A DNA stretch of 35,742 nucleotides from Burkholderiales bacterium (lineage in GTDB: Bacteria > Pseudomonadota > Gammaproteobacteria > Burkholderiales > Burkholderiaceae_D): positions 1 to 35,742 of the forward strand of contig JACQDW010000062.1 in NCBI GenBank assembly GCA_016200845.1, given 5' to 3'. The notes under the pieces are model-generated. The model was not told where the DNA came from, made no database searches, and saw only the letters and a list, made by a program, of their open reading frames with translations. Every line of letters starts with the position of its first letter. Positions within the stretch are counted from its first letter, which is position 1. Positions 1 to 13,674 of this stretch are shown here, in pieces. Made by a program: the position numbers and the translations under genes.

Positions 1-2169
1 AAAACCGCCTTGCTCGAAGCACGTCTGGTGGCTGGTAGCCGCAATACTTTTCGCGAATTAAAAACGCGCTACGACGATGCCATGCATCCTCAGCATTTTT
101 TTCAGGCCAAGCTACTCGAACTACAGCAAAGACATGTCAAATACGACGACACGCCTTACAGCCTGGAACCCAATTGCAAAGAGAGTCCGGGCGGATTGCG
201 CGACCTGCAAGTCATTTTATGGGTAGCAAAAGCTGCTAAGCTTGGCAATTCCTGGGCAGAATTGGCGGCACATGGCCTGATCACTGCCACCGAAGCGCAT
301 CAGTTAAAACGCAATGAGCGCGCCTTTAAAGACATACGAATACGCCTGCATATTCAAGCGGGGCGACGTGAAGATCGTTTGGTATTCGATCTGCAAAACG
401 CAATCGCGACTACCTTCGGCTTTGAAACCACAGAGTCGCGACGCGCCAGTGAATATTTGATGCAGCGCTATTACTGGGCCGCCAAAGCGGTGACCCAACT
501 CAATACTATTTTGCTGCAAAATATCGAAGCTGTTCTCTTCCCTTTATCGCATCAGGCGCAAACCATTAATTCGCGCTTTAACGAAGTGAATGGTTTGGTC
601 GATATTGCCAGCGACGATCTGTTTGAAAAAACACCGCGCGCGATGTTAGAGGTGTTTTTGCTGTTGTCGCAAAATGCCAAGCTCAAGGGCATGACCGCAA
701 AGACGCTACGCGCCTTATGGCATGCACGCAATTTGATCGATGCCGAATTTCGTCACGACATTTTCAATCGCGCGACTTTTTTACAAATTTTACAGTCGCA
801 GCGCGGTATTACCCATGTCTTGCGCAGCATGAACCAGACCAGCATACTTGGGCGCTATCTGCCCAACTTCCGGCGCATCGTCGGACAGATGCAACATGAT
901 TTATTTCATGCTTATACGGTCGATCAACACATCCTGATGGTGGTGCGCAATTTGCGTCGTTTTACGATGACAGAACACGCGCACGAGTATCCATTTTGCA
1001 GTCAACTCATGGCGAATTTTAACCAGCCTTGGGTGCTGTATGTCGCGGCGCTGTTCCACGATATTGCCAAAGGCCGCAATGGTGATCACTCCGCTTTAGG
1101 CATGGTCGACGCGCGTAAATTTTGCTATGACCACGGACTATCCAAAGAAAATACCGAGCTCGTTATTTTTTTGGTACAGCAACACCTGACCATGTCGCAA
1201 GTGGCCCAAAAACAAGATTTATCCGACCCCGACGTCATTCAAAGCTTTGCAAATCTAGTCAAAGACGAACGTCATTTGACAGCGCTGTATTTGCTGACAG
1301 TGTGCGATATTCGCGGCACCAGCCACAAGGTGTGGAATGCATGGAAAGGCAAGCTGCTAGAAGATTTATACAAAATCACCTTGCGCGTATTGGGCGGCGA
1401 AACCCCATCGACCGACCGTGAGCTCAAAAACAGACAAGAGGACGCGTTAAAAGCATTGCGCTTACTAGGCATAGAGAACAATGCCCACATCAAGATGTGG
1501 GATCAGTTGGACATCGTCTACTTCTTGCGCCACGATGCCTCTGATATCGCCTGGCAAACGCGCGTTCTGCACGACAAAATCGATAGCCCAACACCCGTCG
1601 TGAAGTGCCGTCTGGCACCGATAGGAGAAGGCTTGCAAGTAACGGCATATCTGCGCGATCAGCCGGACTTGTTTGCCCGTATTTGTAATTATTTTGATGG
1701 CAAAAATTTTGCGATTTTGGACGCAAAAATCCACACCACAAAGAGCGGCTACGCACTAGATACTTTCTTAGTAACCGAGCCAGCGTTTGCCAGCAATTAC
1801 CGCGACATTCTCAATCTGATCGAACACGAACTTAGCGAAACCTTGAGCAAACAAGCACCATTGACCACTCCCAATCAGGGACGTTTATCACGGCTATCAC
1901 GCAACTTCCCTCTGGTACCGACAGTGGAACTACGTCCCGACGACAAAGGACAATATTTTTTATTGTCGATTTCTGCCAACGATAAAAATGGCCTGCTTTA
2001 TTCCATCGCCAGCGTACTCGCCAAACACAAAGTCAATTTGCACACGGCTAAAATCATGACTCTGGGCGAAAGGGTCGAAGACGTGTTCTTAGTCGATGGC
2101 GCCGTACTGCATAACCCTAAAAATCAAATTCAATTTGAGTCAGAATTGCTGGAAGCCTTACGCATTTGA
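1..2169 (+). CDS. glnD: Bifunctional uridylyltransferase/uridylyl-removing enzyme GlnD, 5' partial
   Basis: GlnD uridylylates PII signalling proteins when nitrogen is short and removes UMP when glutamine is plentiful, so it sits at the top of the nitrogen control cascade in the cytoplasm. The frame is open to the first base of the window (K-T-A before the track's TTG), so the gene starts upstream and the nucleotidyltransferase active site is largely outside. What remains shows the rest of the family order: the conserved block [10 protein letters not shown] near residue 60, an HD domain ([15 protein letters not shown], about residues 350-365) for the uridylyl-removing activity, and two C-terminal ACT domains (about residues 540-610 and 645-715) that sense glutamine. 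Gene end and domain layout match the family, whose full length is about 860-890 residues. An RluF-like gene follows 56 bp later on the same strand. Confidence 0.95.
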   Translation, partial: KTALLEARLVAGSRNTFRELKTRYDDAMHPQHFFQAKLLELQQRHVKYDDTPYSLEPNCKESPGGLRDLQVILWVAKAAKLGNSWAELAAHGLITATEAHQLKRNERAFKDIRIRLHIQAGRREDRLVFDLQNAIATTFGFETTESRRASEYLMQRYYWAAKAVTQLNTILLQNIEAVLFPLSHQAQTINSRFNEVNGLVDIASDDLFEKTPRAMLEVFLLLSQNAKLKGMTAKTLRALWHARNLIDAEFRHDIFNRATFLQILQSQRGITHVLRSMNQTSILGRYLPNFRRIVGQMQHDLFHAYTVDQHILMVVRNLRRFTMTEHAHEYPFCSQLMANFNQPWVLYVAALFHDIAKGRNGDHSALGMVDARKFCYDHGLSKENTELVIFLVQQHLTMSQVAQKQDLSDPDVIQSFANLVKDERHLTALYLLTVCDIRGTSHKVWNAWKGKLLEDLYKITLRVLGGETPSTDRELKNRQEDALKALRLLGIENNAHIKMWDQLDIVYFLRHDASDIAWQTRVLHDKIDSPTPVVKCRLAPIGEGLQVTAYLRDQPDLFARICNYFDGKNFAILDAKIHTTKSGYALDTFLVTEPAFASNYRDILNLIEHELSETLSKQAPLTTPNQGRLSRLSRNFPLVPTVELRPDDKGQYFLLSISANDKNGLLYSIASVLAKHKVNLHTAKIMTLGERVEDVFLVDGAVLHNPKNQIQFESELLEALRI

Positions 2170-2225
2170 AAGTTGCTTTGCTCCGGCGATCTCATCGATC
2201 AATGAACTTTACAAATTAAATCACT

Positions 2226-2972
2226 ATGACTGAACAATTACGACTCTCCAAACGCATGTCCGAACTAGGCCTATGCTCGCGCCGCGAGGCTGATGAATGG
2301 ATCGCCAAAGGCTGGGTGCGGGTCGATGGCCGCGTCGTTTCTGAATTGGGTACCAAGATCTTCCCCGATCAAAAAGTCACCGTGGAACGTCAGGCCGCAG
2401 CCGAACAATCAAAGCGCGTCACGATCTTGATCAATAAGCCTGTCGGCTATGTCAGCGGACAGGCGGAAGATGGCTATCAACCCGCTATCGCCTTAGTCAA
2501 ACCAGAAAATCGCTGGAGCGAGTGCAAGGTCAATAATGAATTTCACCCGACTCAATTGCGCAGCTTAGTGCCAGCTGGCCGTCTCGATATCGACTCGGTG
2601 GGCTTACTAATTTTGACGCAAGACGGCCGCGTGGCAAAAACGTTGATCGGTGAAAACACCGACGTCGAAAAAGAATATCTGGTACGCGTCGCCTACACCA
2701 AACCCGGCAAATTACCCGATGGTGACTTACGCTTACTCAATCACGGTTTGAGCCTGGATGGAAAAAAATTAATCCCTGCCAAAGTGCGCTGGCAAAACGA
2801 CGATCAGCTCAATTTCATTCTCAAAGAAGGAAAAAAACGCCAGATTCGTCGCATGTGTGAAATGGTGGGCTTAAAAGTATTAGGCTTAAAACGGGTACGC
2901 ATAGGCAAGGTCAGGCTGGGTAATTTACCGGAAGGACAATGGCGCTATTTGCGTGATGATGAACCGTTCTAA
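2226..2972 (+). CDS. rluF: RluF-like 23S rRNA pseudouridine synthase (RsuA/RluB/E/F family)
   Basis: This enzyme isomerises a uridine in rRNA to pseudouridine. The N-terminal 60 residues form an S4 RNA-binding domain ([20 protein letters not shown]). The catalytic motif is [17 protein letters not shown], with the nucleophilic Asp in RLD at about residue 122. The C-terminal block [12 protein letters not shown] is diagnostic of the RsuA/RluB/RluE/RluF branch. Order and length (248 residues) are closer to RluF, whose E. coli target is U2604, than to RluB, but specificity inside this branch cannot be proved by eye, so the symbol is tentative. The gene ends 11 bp from the end of the convergent def gene, with no terminator hairpin visible between them. 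Confidence 0.85.
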   Translation: MTEQLRLSKRMSELGLCSRREADEWIAKGWVRVDGRVVSELGTKIFPDQKVTVERQAAAEQSKRVTILINKPVGYVSGQAEDGYQPAIALVKPENRWSECKVNNEFHPTQLRSLVPAGRLDIDSVGLLILTQDGRVAKTLIGENTDVEKEYLVRVAYTKPGKLPDGDLRLLNHGLSLDGKKLIPAKVRWQNDDQLNFILKEGKKRQIRRMCEMVGLKVLGLKRVRIGKVRLGNLPEGQWRYLRDDEPF

Positions 2973-2983
2973 TCTAGGAAAAA

Positions 2984-3517
2984 TCAATCATCCTCATTCG
3001 GATCAAGTTCAGGAAACAAGACTTCAGTAAATCCAAATTTGCTCAAGTCTTTGATACGCATTGGATACAGCACGCCATTCAAATGATCGGTTTCATGTTG
3101 GACCACGCGAGCATGAAATCCATCGACTTCGCGGCTGATCGCATTACCAAACTGATCTACACCTTCATAGCGCAAACGGCTCCAGCGTGGTACAAGACCG
3201 CGCATTCCCGGCACCGACAAACATCCCTCCCAGGCGTCGTCGGTTTCCTCCGACAAGGGCGTGAGTACGGGGTTGATCAAGACGGTTTCAGGCACGTTTG
3301 GCGCGTCCGGGTAGCGTGGGTTTTGTTTGAAACCAAAAATTACCAATTGCAAATTAATGCCAATCTGCGGCGCGGCAAGCCCTGCGCCGTTGGCGTGTTG
3401 CATGGTGGCGAACATATCTGCAATCAGTTGATGCAAAGCGGGCGTATCAAATTCACGCACAGGCTCTGACACTTTGAGCAATCGTGGATCGCCCATTTTG
3501 ACGATAGGATAGATCAT
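2984..3517 (-). CDS. def: Peptide deformylase
   Basis: The enzyme removes the N-formyl group from nascent proteins in the cytoplasm, using a metal ion. All three family motifs are present: GAGLAAPQ (residues 44-51), EGCLS (metal ligand Cys99) and HETDH (metal ligands His141 and His145, catalytic Glu142). The length of 177 residues is normal. An AGAGG Shine-Dalgarno sequence lies five bases before the ATG. It is the last gene of the minus-strand smc-zipA-ligA-galU-def run, 16 bp after galU. In many bacteria a def gene is paired with fmt. This copy is not, so the genome may hold a second def elsewhere (inference). Confidence 0.95.
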   Translation of the reverse strand: MIYPIVKMGDPRLLKVSEPVREFDTPALHQLIADMFATMQHANGAGLAAPQIGINLQLVIFGFKQNPRYPDAPNVPETVLINPVLTPLSEETDDAWEGCLSVPGMRGLVPRWSRLRYEGVDQFGNAISREVDGFHARVVQHETDHLNGVLYPMRIKDLSKFGFTEVLFPELDPNEDD

Positions 3518-3533
3518 GTTCGCCTCTTCTCTT

Positions 3534-4418
3534 TTATTTCGAAGCCATCAATTCATGCAAATATTTTTCAAACTCAGCGCCGACATCAGGGTGCTTTAAA
3601 CCGAGCGCCACACTGGCTTTTAAGTAGCCGAGCTTAGAGCCACAATCATAGCGCTTGGCGTCGCAACGATAAGCATACACCGCTTCATCTTTCAACATCG
3701 CGGCGATACCGTCGGTCAATTGGATTTCACCACCAGAACCGCGCCCCAGATTTTCCAGATAATTAAAAATTTTACCGGACAACACATAGCGTCCAGCCAC
3801 CGCCAAAGTCGATGGCGCCTCTTCCGGTTTTGGTTTTTCCACGATGCCCAGCATGCGCTCTAAATTCGGCTTGTACGCAGCGCCACTGACAATGCCATAT
3901 TGATTGGTGAATTCACGCAACACGTCTTGGACAGCAACGATGCTGCCACCCTCTTGCGCATACAATTCCGCCATCTGTGCCGTCACGCTTTTTTGCCCCG
4001 GTCGCACATCCATCAAATCATCGGCCAGCAAGACTGCAAATGGTTCATCGCCCACCACAGGGCGCGCGCACAAGACTGCGTGCCCCAAGCCTAAAGCGGC
4101 GGGCTGACGAATATAAATGCAATTGATATTGCTGGGGATGACGTTGCGAACGATCTCTAGCAAAGCATGTTTTCCAGCGACTTCGAGTTCATTTTCCAAC
4201 TCGTAGGCTGTATCGAAATGATCTTCAATCGCCCGTTTATTTCGCCCCGTGATAAACACCATTTCTGTGATGCCCGCCTCCACGGCCTCTTCCACCGCAT
4301 ATTGAATCAGGGGCTTATCGACGACCGATAGCATTTCCTTGGGCTGCGCCTTGGTCGCTGGCAAAAACCGACTACCAAATCCAGCTACGGGGAAAACTGC
4401 TTTTTTAATTTTTTTCAT
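3534..4418 (-). CDS. galU: UTP-glucose-1-phosphate uridylyltransferase
   Basis: GalU makes UDP-glucose from UTP and glucose-1-phosphate, feeding lipopolysaccharide core, exopolysaccharide and trehalose pathways. The N-terminal nucleotide-binding signature is clear ([18 protein letters not shown], residues 8-25), followed by [19 protein letters not shown] and the metal-binding region LLADDLMD. The C-terminal half carries the family blocks [13 protein letters not shown] and [13 protein letters not shown]. At 294 residues it is full length. A GAGGG Shine-Dalgarno lies eight bases before the ATG. It sits between ligA (39 bp upstream) and def (16 bp downstream) and is probably read from the smc side. 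Confidence 0.96.
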   Translation of the reverse strand: MKKIKKAVFPVAGFGSRFLPATKAQPKEMLSVVDKPLIQYAVEEAVEAGITEMVFITGRNKRAIEDHFDTAYELENELEVAGKHALLEIVRNVIPSNINCIYIRQPAALGLGHAVLCARPVVGDEPFAVLLADDLMDVRPGQKSVTAQMAELYAQEGGSIVAVQDVLREFTNQYGIVSGAAYKPNLERMLGIVEKPKPEEAPSTLAVAGRYVLSGKIFNYLENLGRGSGGEIQLTDGIAAMLKDEAVYAYRCDAKRYDCGSKLGYLKASVALGLKHPDVGAEFEKYLHELMASK

Positions 4419-4457
4419 TTGAATCCCTCAAACTTACAATCAAACATGCTCTTTATT

Positions 4458-7633
<3,176 letters not shown>

Positions 7634-7638
7634 GCTAC

Positions 7639-10600
7639 TTAACCCTCACCTACTAAACTTGCCGCCGATTCCATATCGACCGCAACAATTCGAGAAACTC
7701 CCTGCTCTTGCATGGTGACACCAATCAATTGTTGTGCCATCTCCATCGCAATCTTATTGTGGGAGATAAATAAAAACTGTGTATTGCCCGACATACGTTT
7801 TACCATATTACAGAAGCGTTCGGTATTGGAATCATCCAAAGGCGCATCAACTTCATCGAGCAAGCAGAAAGGCGCGGGATTTAACTGGAACATCGAGAAT
7901 ACCAGTGCCGTCGCGGTTAAGGCTTTCTCACCACCGGATAATAAATGAATCGTCGCATTTTTCTTGCCCGGCGGTTGCGCCATCACTTGCACGCCAGAGT
8001 CGAGAATCTCATCGCCCGTCATAATCAGTTTCGCCTGACCGCCACCAAACAAGACCGGGAACAATTCCGCAAAATGATGATTGACGCGATTAAAGGTGTC
8101 TTGCAACAAATCGCGAGTTTCAATATCGATCTTGTGTATCGCGTCTTGCAAGGTGGTAATCGCTTCCGTTAGATCCGCATATTGCGCATCAAGGAAAGTC
8201 TTGCGTTCATTCGCTTGCGCCAATTCGTCCAGCGCGGCCAGATTGACTGCGCCCAGAGCAGCAATTGCATTACCCAAACGAGTGACTTCGCCTTGCAAAT
8301 AGGAAGGCTTGAGGTCGTCATGCAACTTCTCTTCCAACGCCGCTTCATCGACTTCAAAATTGCGCAATTGCTCTTCGTATTGCTCTTGATTCAGACGCGC
8401 CGCCTGCTCTTTTAATTGCAATTCGACGATACGATCACGTTGTGGCTGCAAGCTGCGCTCCACTTGCATTTTGGATTCTTCTGCATGGCGCAATTTCTGC
8501 GTTAATTGATCAAGTTCATGCCGCGCATCGGCTAACACTCTTTCCTGATCGCTGCGCTTTTCCAGCAATGATTGCAAGCCAGCCTGCGCCGTTTGCTCAT
8601 CCATGCTCTCCAGTTCCAACTGCCCTTGCTGCATGTTGGCAAATAGCTGCGAAGCTTGTTCAGACGCGGTGGCGATACTGCGTTGTAATTCTTCGATTTT
8701 GACGCGATGCGATTTTTCAGCAAAGGCCGCTTCTTGCGCCGCCAACTCCAGATCACGCAAGCGTGTGCGGGCATCGTTTAAGTGCTGCTCTTTTTCTAAA
8801 AACTCGGTTTGACCATCTTCGTGAGTTTCTTGCATCTCGGCCAGAGCGATGTCGAGAGCTTCAAACTTTTCTTCCGATTCGGCGCGGGCTTGTTGTTGCT
8901 CTTGCTCTTGCTCTGCGATCTCTGCCAGATCGGCGTGAATCTGCGAACTACGCTGATTAAAGCGTGCCTGCACTTCTGCCAGTTTCATATACTCAATTTG
9001 CAAGCTGTGCACAGACTGAGTTAAACCACTGACTCTCAACCGCAACTCTTGCAAAGTCTGGCTCGCTTGTGTCAATGCGGCTTCGGCGCGTATCGCGCGG
9101 GTCTTTCCTTCATCGGCCAGCAAATGCTGAGCACGGCTTTGTTTGGCGATATTATCGATTTCTTGCTGACGCGCCAGCACGCCATCTTGTTCGGAATCAG
9201 CGGCATAAAAACGCACACTCGATGCGCTCACCACATGCCCTTGTTTCGTTACAAAACATGCGCCTGAAGGCAGCTTGCTCCGTTCAGCAAAAGCACTCGC
9301 CACGTCGTTCGCGATATACACCTGATGCAACCAGTCTTGCATCACACCGCGCACACCCGCATCGTTTAACTGCAACAATTGCAGCATGGGCTTTAAGCCT
9401 TCGGGCGCATTGCCAGTTTGCGCGACAACGTGTGGCGCATACAAGGCTAATTTCGCTGGAGGTGCATCATTAAAAAATGCTTTTGCCCATTCGAGATTCG
9501 ACATTTCCAAGGCCGACGTGCGTTCACGCAAAATCGCTTCCAAGGCTGTTTCCCAGCCCGCTTCTATTTGAATTTTTTGCCAGAGCTTAGGTAGTTTTTC
9601 CAACTCATGTTTGGCTAACCAAGGTTGCACTTTGCCCTGGCTTTCCACGCTTTCCTGCAGCGACTTCAATGCCGCCAAGCGTGCATCTAATTGTGCCGAC
9701 AGTGCTGCATCTTTGTTCACCTGCTCTTGCGCTGCGCGACGTGCCTCTTCCAATTGCGGCAAGCGCTCTTGCGCTTCCTCCAATTGCATACTGGACTCTT
9801 CCAGCACTTGTTTTTTCTCTTCCAACTGCAGCGCCAGATTATCCAGATGCGCGGTATCGGGCAGCGCTAAACCCTGCTTTTCCTGATTCAGACGTTCGCG
9901 ACGGGCGGCTAAGGTATTGAGAATATTGGAAGCATTGCGTTGATGGGTTGACTCCAGCTCGATCTGCTGTTGCATCTGCATGATCTTGGCGCGCGATTCG
10001 GTCGATTTGAGCTGCGCTTCACGCCAGCTTTGCTCTAAGGCGGGCAAGATTTCACTTTGTTGCGCCACGCTTTCTTGTGCCTGCTCGCTACGCATCGCCA
10101 ACTCTTCAACGTGCATCTCGGCATCGCTCAATTCATCTTGAAATTGATGTCCCTGACGCTGCCATTGATCACGTTGCGCCGCCAGAGAATTTAACTGGGA
10201 TTGCAAACGCGCCCGTGATTCGATAACGAATTTGATCTGCGCTTCCAGACTGCCGATTTCCGCGTTAGTCTGATACAAGTGTCCTTGCGCCTGATGCATT
10301 TTGTCGCCAACGGCATAATGCGCCTGACGCATTTGATCGAGCTCTAATTCTACATGGCGCAATTTGGCAGTTTGTTCCTCCAGGTCGAGCTGGCATTTTT
10401 CTATGTCTGCAAAATATTTCTTTTGTTCAGCCGCTGCTTCGCGCTTACGCAACATCCACAGAATTTTTTGTTTTTCTTCCTGATCGGCTTGTAAGGCGTG
10501 GTATTTATTGGCGACGACGGCCTGAGCGTCAAGGCGTTCCAGATTATTGTTTAACTCGCGCAAAATATCTTCTACGCGCACCAGATTTTCGTGGGTATCG

Positions 10601-11154
10601 TGAATCCGGTTTTCGGTCTCACGACGGCGTTCTTTATAGCGCGACACACCAGCCGCTTCTTCTAAAAACACACGCAATTCTTCGGGACGCGATTCAATAA
10701 TGCGCGAGATCATGCCCTGACCAATAATCGCGTAAGCGCGCGGCCCCAGACCGGTTCCCAGGAAAATATCCTGAATATCGCGCCGCCGCACCGGCTGACC
10801 ATTGATGTAATAAGTAGAGGTACCATCGCGCGTCAAGGTACGTTTAACCGCGATTTCAGCGTATTGGCTCCACTGCCCTGCTGCCTTACCCAAGCTGTTA
10901 TCAAACACCAGCTCAACCGAAGAGCGGCCCGCAGGTTTGCGATGCGTCGAGCCATTAAAAATCACGTCCTGCATCGATTCACCGCGCAGTTCAGACGCTT
11001 TAGACTCGCCCAAGACCCAGCGCACCGCATCGATAATATTCGATTTGCCGCAGCCATTTGGGCCAACCACACCCACCAATTGACCGGGAACCTGAAAATG
11101 TGTGGGATCTACGAAGGATTTAAATCCAGATAATTTAATAGAAGTTAAGCGCAC
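7639..11154 (-). CDS. smc: Chromosome segregation protein SMC
   Basis: SMC is the core ATPase of the bacterial condensin that compacts and separates sister chromosomes. The N-terminal Walker A is GPNGCGKSN (residues 31-39). Long coiled coils flank a hinge domain (about residues 510-660), and the C-terminal head carries the ABC signature LLSGGEKALTA and Walker B FCLLDEVDAPLDD. At 1171 residues it is full length. The start codon is GTG (MRLTSIKLSGFKSF is the expected family start), with no obvious Shine-Dalgarno. It is the first gene of the minus-strand run smc-zipA-ligA-galU-def and is divergent from dapC. Coiled-coil coding on this strand creates many spurious long ORFs on the plus strand. 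Confidence 0.97.
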   Translation of the reverse strand: MRLTSIKLSGFKSFVDPTHFQVPGQLVGVVGPNGCGKSNIIDAVRWVLGESKASELRGESMQDVIFNGSTHRKPAGRSSVELVFDNSLGKAAGQWSQYAEIAVKRTLTRDGTSTYYINGQPVRRRDIQDIFLGTGLGPRAYAIIGQGMISRIIESRPEELRVFLEEAAGVSRYKERRRETENRIHDTHENLVRVEDILRELNNNLERLDAQAVVANKYHALQADQEEKQKILWMLRKREAAAEQKKYFADIEKCQLDLEEQTAKLRHVELELDQMRQAHYAVGDKMHQAQGHLYQTNAEIGSLEAQIKFVIESRARLQSQLNSLAAQRDQWQRQGHQFQDELSDAEMHVEELAMRSEQAQESVAQQSEILPALEQSWREAQLKSTESRAKIMQMQQQIELESTHQRNASNILNTLAARRERLNQEKQGLALPDTAHLDNLALQLEEKKQVLEESSMQLEEAQERLPQLEEARRAAQEQVNKDAALSAQLDARLAALKSLQESVESQGKVQPWLAKHELEKLPKLWQKIQIEAGWETALEAILRERTSALEMSNLEWAKAFFNDAPPAKLALYAPHVVAQTGNAPEGLKPMLQLLQLNDAGVRGVMQDWLHQVYIANDVASAFAERSKLPSGACFVTKQGHVVSASSVRFYAADSEQDGVLARQQEIDNIAKQSRAQHLLADEGKTRAIRAEAALTQASQTLQELRLRVSGLTQSVHSLQIEYMKLAEVQARFNQRSSQIHADLAEIAEQEQEQQQARAESEEKFEALDIALAEMQETHEDGQTEFLEKEQHLNDARTRLRDLELAAQEAAFAEKSHRVKIEELQRSIATASEQASQLFANMQQGQLELESMDEQTAQAGLQSLLEKRSDQERVLADARHELDQLTQKLRHAEESKMQVERSLQPQRDRIVELQLKEQAARLNQEQYEEQLRNFEVDEAALEEKLHDDLKPSYLQGEVTRLGNAIAALGAVNLAALDELAQANERKTFLDAQYADLTEAITTLQDAIHKIDIETRDLLQDTFNRVNHHFAELFPVLFGGGQAKLIMTGDEILDSGVQVMAQPPGKKNATIHLLSGGEKALTATALVFSMFQLNPAPFCLLDEVDAPLDDSNTERFCNMVKRMSGNTQFLFISHNKIAMEMAQQLIGVTMQEQGVSRIVAVDMESAASLVGEG

Positions 11155-11498
11155 GTTATTTTTATGGTTCGACTTTTAAACGAAGATAGAAACAGAAGAG
11201 ATCATACCAATCACAAATTTGACGCAAAGCGAGGACTGCTCGCTTTAACTCACACCTTCCCTACGAAAACTTTCTTTTCAGATAAGTAAGGGCGTACATC
11301 ATAACATTTTGAATGCCCGATTACGGAGTTTTTGATGGCGAATCCCAACACTTGATTTTTCGCGCTTTCGTTGGCTTCGATCTATCCATCTTCCATTTTT
11401 TATTTCAGACAATCTTCAGCGAATCTTATATGAAATAGCCAGCTATAATAGCGCTCTATTTTCGGCCTCTAATTTTCCGCACAATCCGGTATCGCAAA
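11155..11498. other. Divergent intergenic region between smc and dapC
   Basis: This 344-bp AT-rich spacer must hold the promoters of the smc operon (minus) and the dapC operon (plus). I see no coding sequence or RNA gene. An 8-bp perfect hairpin, AAAGCGAG-GACTG-CTCGCTTT, lies at 11226-11246 in what would be the smc leader. It has no T-run on either strand, so it is not a standard terminator. A clean TATAAT lies near dapC (separate entry). Confidence 0.6.
11444..11449 (+). promoter_or_regulatory. Candidate -10 element of the dapC promoter
   Basis: A perfect TATAAT lies 49 bp before the dapC GTG start, within an AT-rich region. The hexamer 17 bp upstream (GAATCT) is a poor -35, so the assignment rests on the -10 and its position only. 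Confidence 0.45.
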
Positions 11499-12758
11499 GT
11501 GAATCCTCATCTCGCTCTCTTACAAGCTTATCCTTTTGAAAAACTGAAGAAATTATTTGCGGGCATTCAACCCAACCCCGACTATAAAGCGATTAGCCTG
11601 GGACTGGGCGAACCAAAACATCCGACACCTCAGCTGATCAAAGATGCCTTTCTTGCCAACTTAGACGGGCTGGCCAATTATCCGGCGACACTGGGCAGCG
11701 AGCCATTGCGCCGCGCCATCAGTCGTTGGCTGGCACAGCGCTATCAAGTTCCCGCGCTCGATATTCAACATCAGATTTTGCCCGTGAATGGCTCCAGAGA
11801 AGCGTTGTTCTCGCTGACGCAAGCGGTAGTCGATCCGTCCAAAGTGAGCAATGGCAAACCTATCGTCATGTGCCCCAATCCCTTTTATCAGATTTATGAA
11901 GGTGCGGCATTGCTGGCGGGAGCCGAACCTTATTTTGCCAACGCCAATCCCGATAAAAATTTCGCGCCTGATTACAGCAGTATTCCCGAAGAAATTTGGC
12001 AGCGAACACAATTAATCTTCGTCTGCTCACCGGGGAATCCCACTGGAGCGGTATTGACGCAAGCGGACTGGGATGAGTTGTTCGCACTGTCCGATCGCTA
12101 TGGCTTTGTGATCGCTGCCGACGAATGCTATTCCGAGATTTATTTTGGTGATACTGCACCATTAGGCAGCTTAAGCGCGGCCTACAGCTCTGGCCGCCTT
12201 GATTATCCACGTCTGGTGACACTCTCTAGCTTGTCCAAGCGTTCCAACGTGCCGGGTATGCGTTCCGGCTTCGTGGCTGGCGATGCCGCCATCATGAAAC
12301 AATATTTGTTATACCGCACTTATCACGGCAGCGCCATGTCGCCGACCGTACAAGCCGCCTCGGTCGCCGCTTGGGAAGACGAACAACATGTCATCGATAA
12401 CCGTGCTTTATATGTCAAGAAATTCGCTCAAGTCACACCGGTCTTAGCCGAAGTACTTGACGTCAAATTACCCGATGCCGCCTTCTACCTGTGGGCCGGT
12501 GTCGATAAGCACATACAGATCTCTGACACAGAGTTCGCTCAAGGTCTTTACCGGGACTATAATGTGACGGTGCTACCGGGGAGTTTTCTGGCACGAGATG
12601 CACATGGCACCAATCCTGGCAATCAGCGCATACGAATGGCGCTGGTGGCCGAAGTTGAAGAATGCATGGAAGCCGCGCAGAGAATCGCCGCTTACACCCG
12701 CAAGCTGATCAACCAACAAGCTTCGCATTCACACCAAACAAGCAAAACGTCCAATTAA
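11499..12758 (+). CDS. dapC: Succinyldiaminopimelate transaminase DapC
   Basis: DapC converts N-succinyl-2-amino-6-ketopimelate to N-succinyl-LL-diaminopimelate using PLP and glutamate, in the succinylase route to lysine and peptidoglycan diaminopimelate. It is a class I/II aminotransferase: [11 protein letters not shown] near residue 35, [12 protein letters not shown] around 165-177, [11 protein letters not shown] around 207, and the PLP lysine Lys247 in SLSKRSN. C-terminal arginine motif NQRIRMALV is present. The start is GTG. Similarity to ArgD-type or AspC-type enzymes is possible in principle, but the following dapD and dapE make DapC the firm reading. The gene is 419 residues and is followed 40 bp later by dapD. 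Confidence 0.93.
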   Translation: MNPHLALLQAYPFEKLKKLFAGIQPNPDYKAISLGLGEPKHPTPQLIKDAFLANLDGLANYPATLGSEPLRRAISRWLAQRYQVPALDIQHQILPVNGSREALFSLTQAVVDPSKVSNGKPIVMCPNPFYQIYEGAALLAGAEPYFANANPDKNFAPDYSSIPEEIWQRTQLIFVCSPGNPTGAVLTQADWDELFALSDRYGFVIAADECYSEIYFGDTAPLGSLSAAYSSGRLDYPRLVTLSSLSKRSNVPGMRSGFVAGDAAIMKQYLLYRTYHGSAMSPTVQAASVAAWEDEQHVIDNRALYVKKFAQVTPVLAEVLDVKLPDAAFYLWAGVDKHIQISDTEFAQGLYRDYNVTVLPGSFLARDAHGTNPGNQRIRMALVAEVEECMEAAQRIAAYTRKLINQQASHSHQTSKTSN

Positions 12759-12798
12759 ATTTTCTCTTCTTTCTACTTTTCATTTTTTACATTTCGCC

Positions 12799-13626
12799 AT
12801 GACACAGCAATTACAGCAAATTATCGACCAGGCTTGGGAAGAACGTACACAATATTCCCCAAAAAACGCCCCCGCAGAACTCCGTGAAGCCGTAGCTCAC
12901 GTCATCGCACAATTAGACGCAGGTACTTTGCGTGTCGCGCAAAAAACTGAGGGTGCGTGGCAAGTCAATCAATGGGTCAAAAAGGCGGTGTTGCTGTCTT
13001 TCCGTCTGGAAGACAATATCGTGATGCCATCGGGCGATCACATGCAATTCTTCGATAAAGTACCGACCAAATTTGCCAATTACACCGCTGAAGATTTCGT
13101 CAAAGGTGGTTTCCGCGTGGTTCCGCCTGCGGTGGCACGTCGTGGCAGTTTCATCGCCAAGAATGTGGTCTTAATGCCTTCTTACGTCAACATCGGTGCT
13201 TACGTCGATGAAGGTGCGATGATCGACACTTGGGCGACCGTAGGCTCTTGCGCTCAGATCGGCAAAAACGTGCACTTGTCCGGCGGCGTCGGTATCGGTG
13301 GCGTGTTAGAACCGATGCAGGCCAACCCCACCATCATCGAAGATAACTGCTTCATCGGTGCCCGTTCCGAAGTGGTGGAAGGCGTCATCGTCGAAGAAAA
13401 CTCAGTGATTTCTATGGGTGTGTATATCGGCCAATCCACCAAGATTTATGACCGCGCCACGGGTGAAGTCAGCTATGGCCGCATTCCTGCGGGCTCAGTT
13501 GTGGTGTCCGGCAATCTGCCTTCACCCTGCGGTAAATACAGTTTGTACTGCGCCGTCATCGTCAAACGTGTCGATGCTCAAACGCGCTCAAAAACCAGCA
13601 TCAATGAATTGTTACGCGGCGCATAA
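12799..13626 (+). CDS. dapD: Tetrahydrodipicolinate N-succinyltransferase DapD
   Basis: DapD transfers succinyl from succinyl-CoA to tetrahydrodipicolinate, the committing step of the succinylase lysine branch. The N-terminal helical domain (about 100 residues) is followed by the hexapeptide-repeat left-handed beta helix ([53 protein letters not shown]). The end is typical of the family ([11 protein letters not shown]). Its 275 residues match E. coli DapD (274). The 40-bp spacer before the ATG is a pyrimidine-rich tract without a Shine-Dalgarno sequence. The substrate product passes to DapC, encoded immediately upstream. Confidence 0.97.
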   Translation: MTQQLQQIIDQAWEERTQYSPKNAPAELREAVAHVIAQLDAGTLRVAQKTEGAWQVNQWVKKAVLLSFRLEDNIVMPSGDHMQFFDKVPTKFANYTAEDFVKGGFRVVPPAVARRGSFIAKNVVLMPSYVNIGAYVDEGAMIDTWATVGSCAQIGKNVHLSGGVGIGGVLEPMQANPTIIEDNCFIGARSEVVEGVIVEENSVISMGVYIGQSTKIYDRATGEVSYGRIPAGSVVVSGNLPSPCGKYSLYCAVIVKRVDAQTRSKTSINELLRGA

Positions 13627-13674
13627 ATAAACCCACACGGCAAAGTTACCGATATCAGGCAAGGAGACAATTGT

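Noticed and set aside
9069-9473. A 134-codon plus-strand ORF inside smc
   Set aside because: It is the antisense shadow of the SMC hinge and coiled-coil region, which is intact on the minus strand.
11226-11246. Perfect 8-bp hairpin AAAGCGAG...CTCGCTTT in the smc leader considered as a terminator or attenuator
   Set aside because: It has no T-run on either strand and no neighbouring alternative hairpin, so there is no support for termination.
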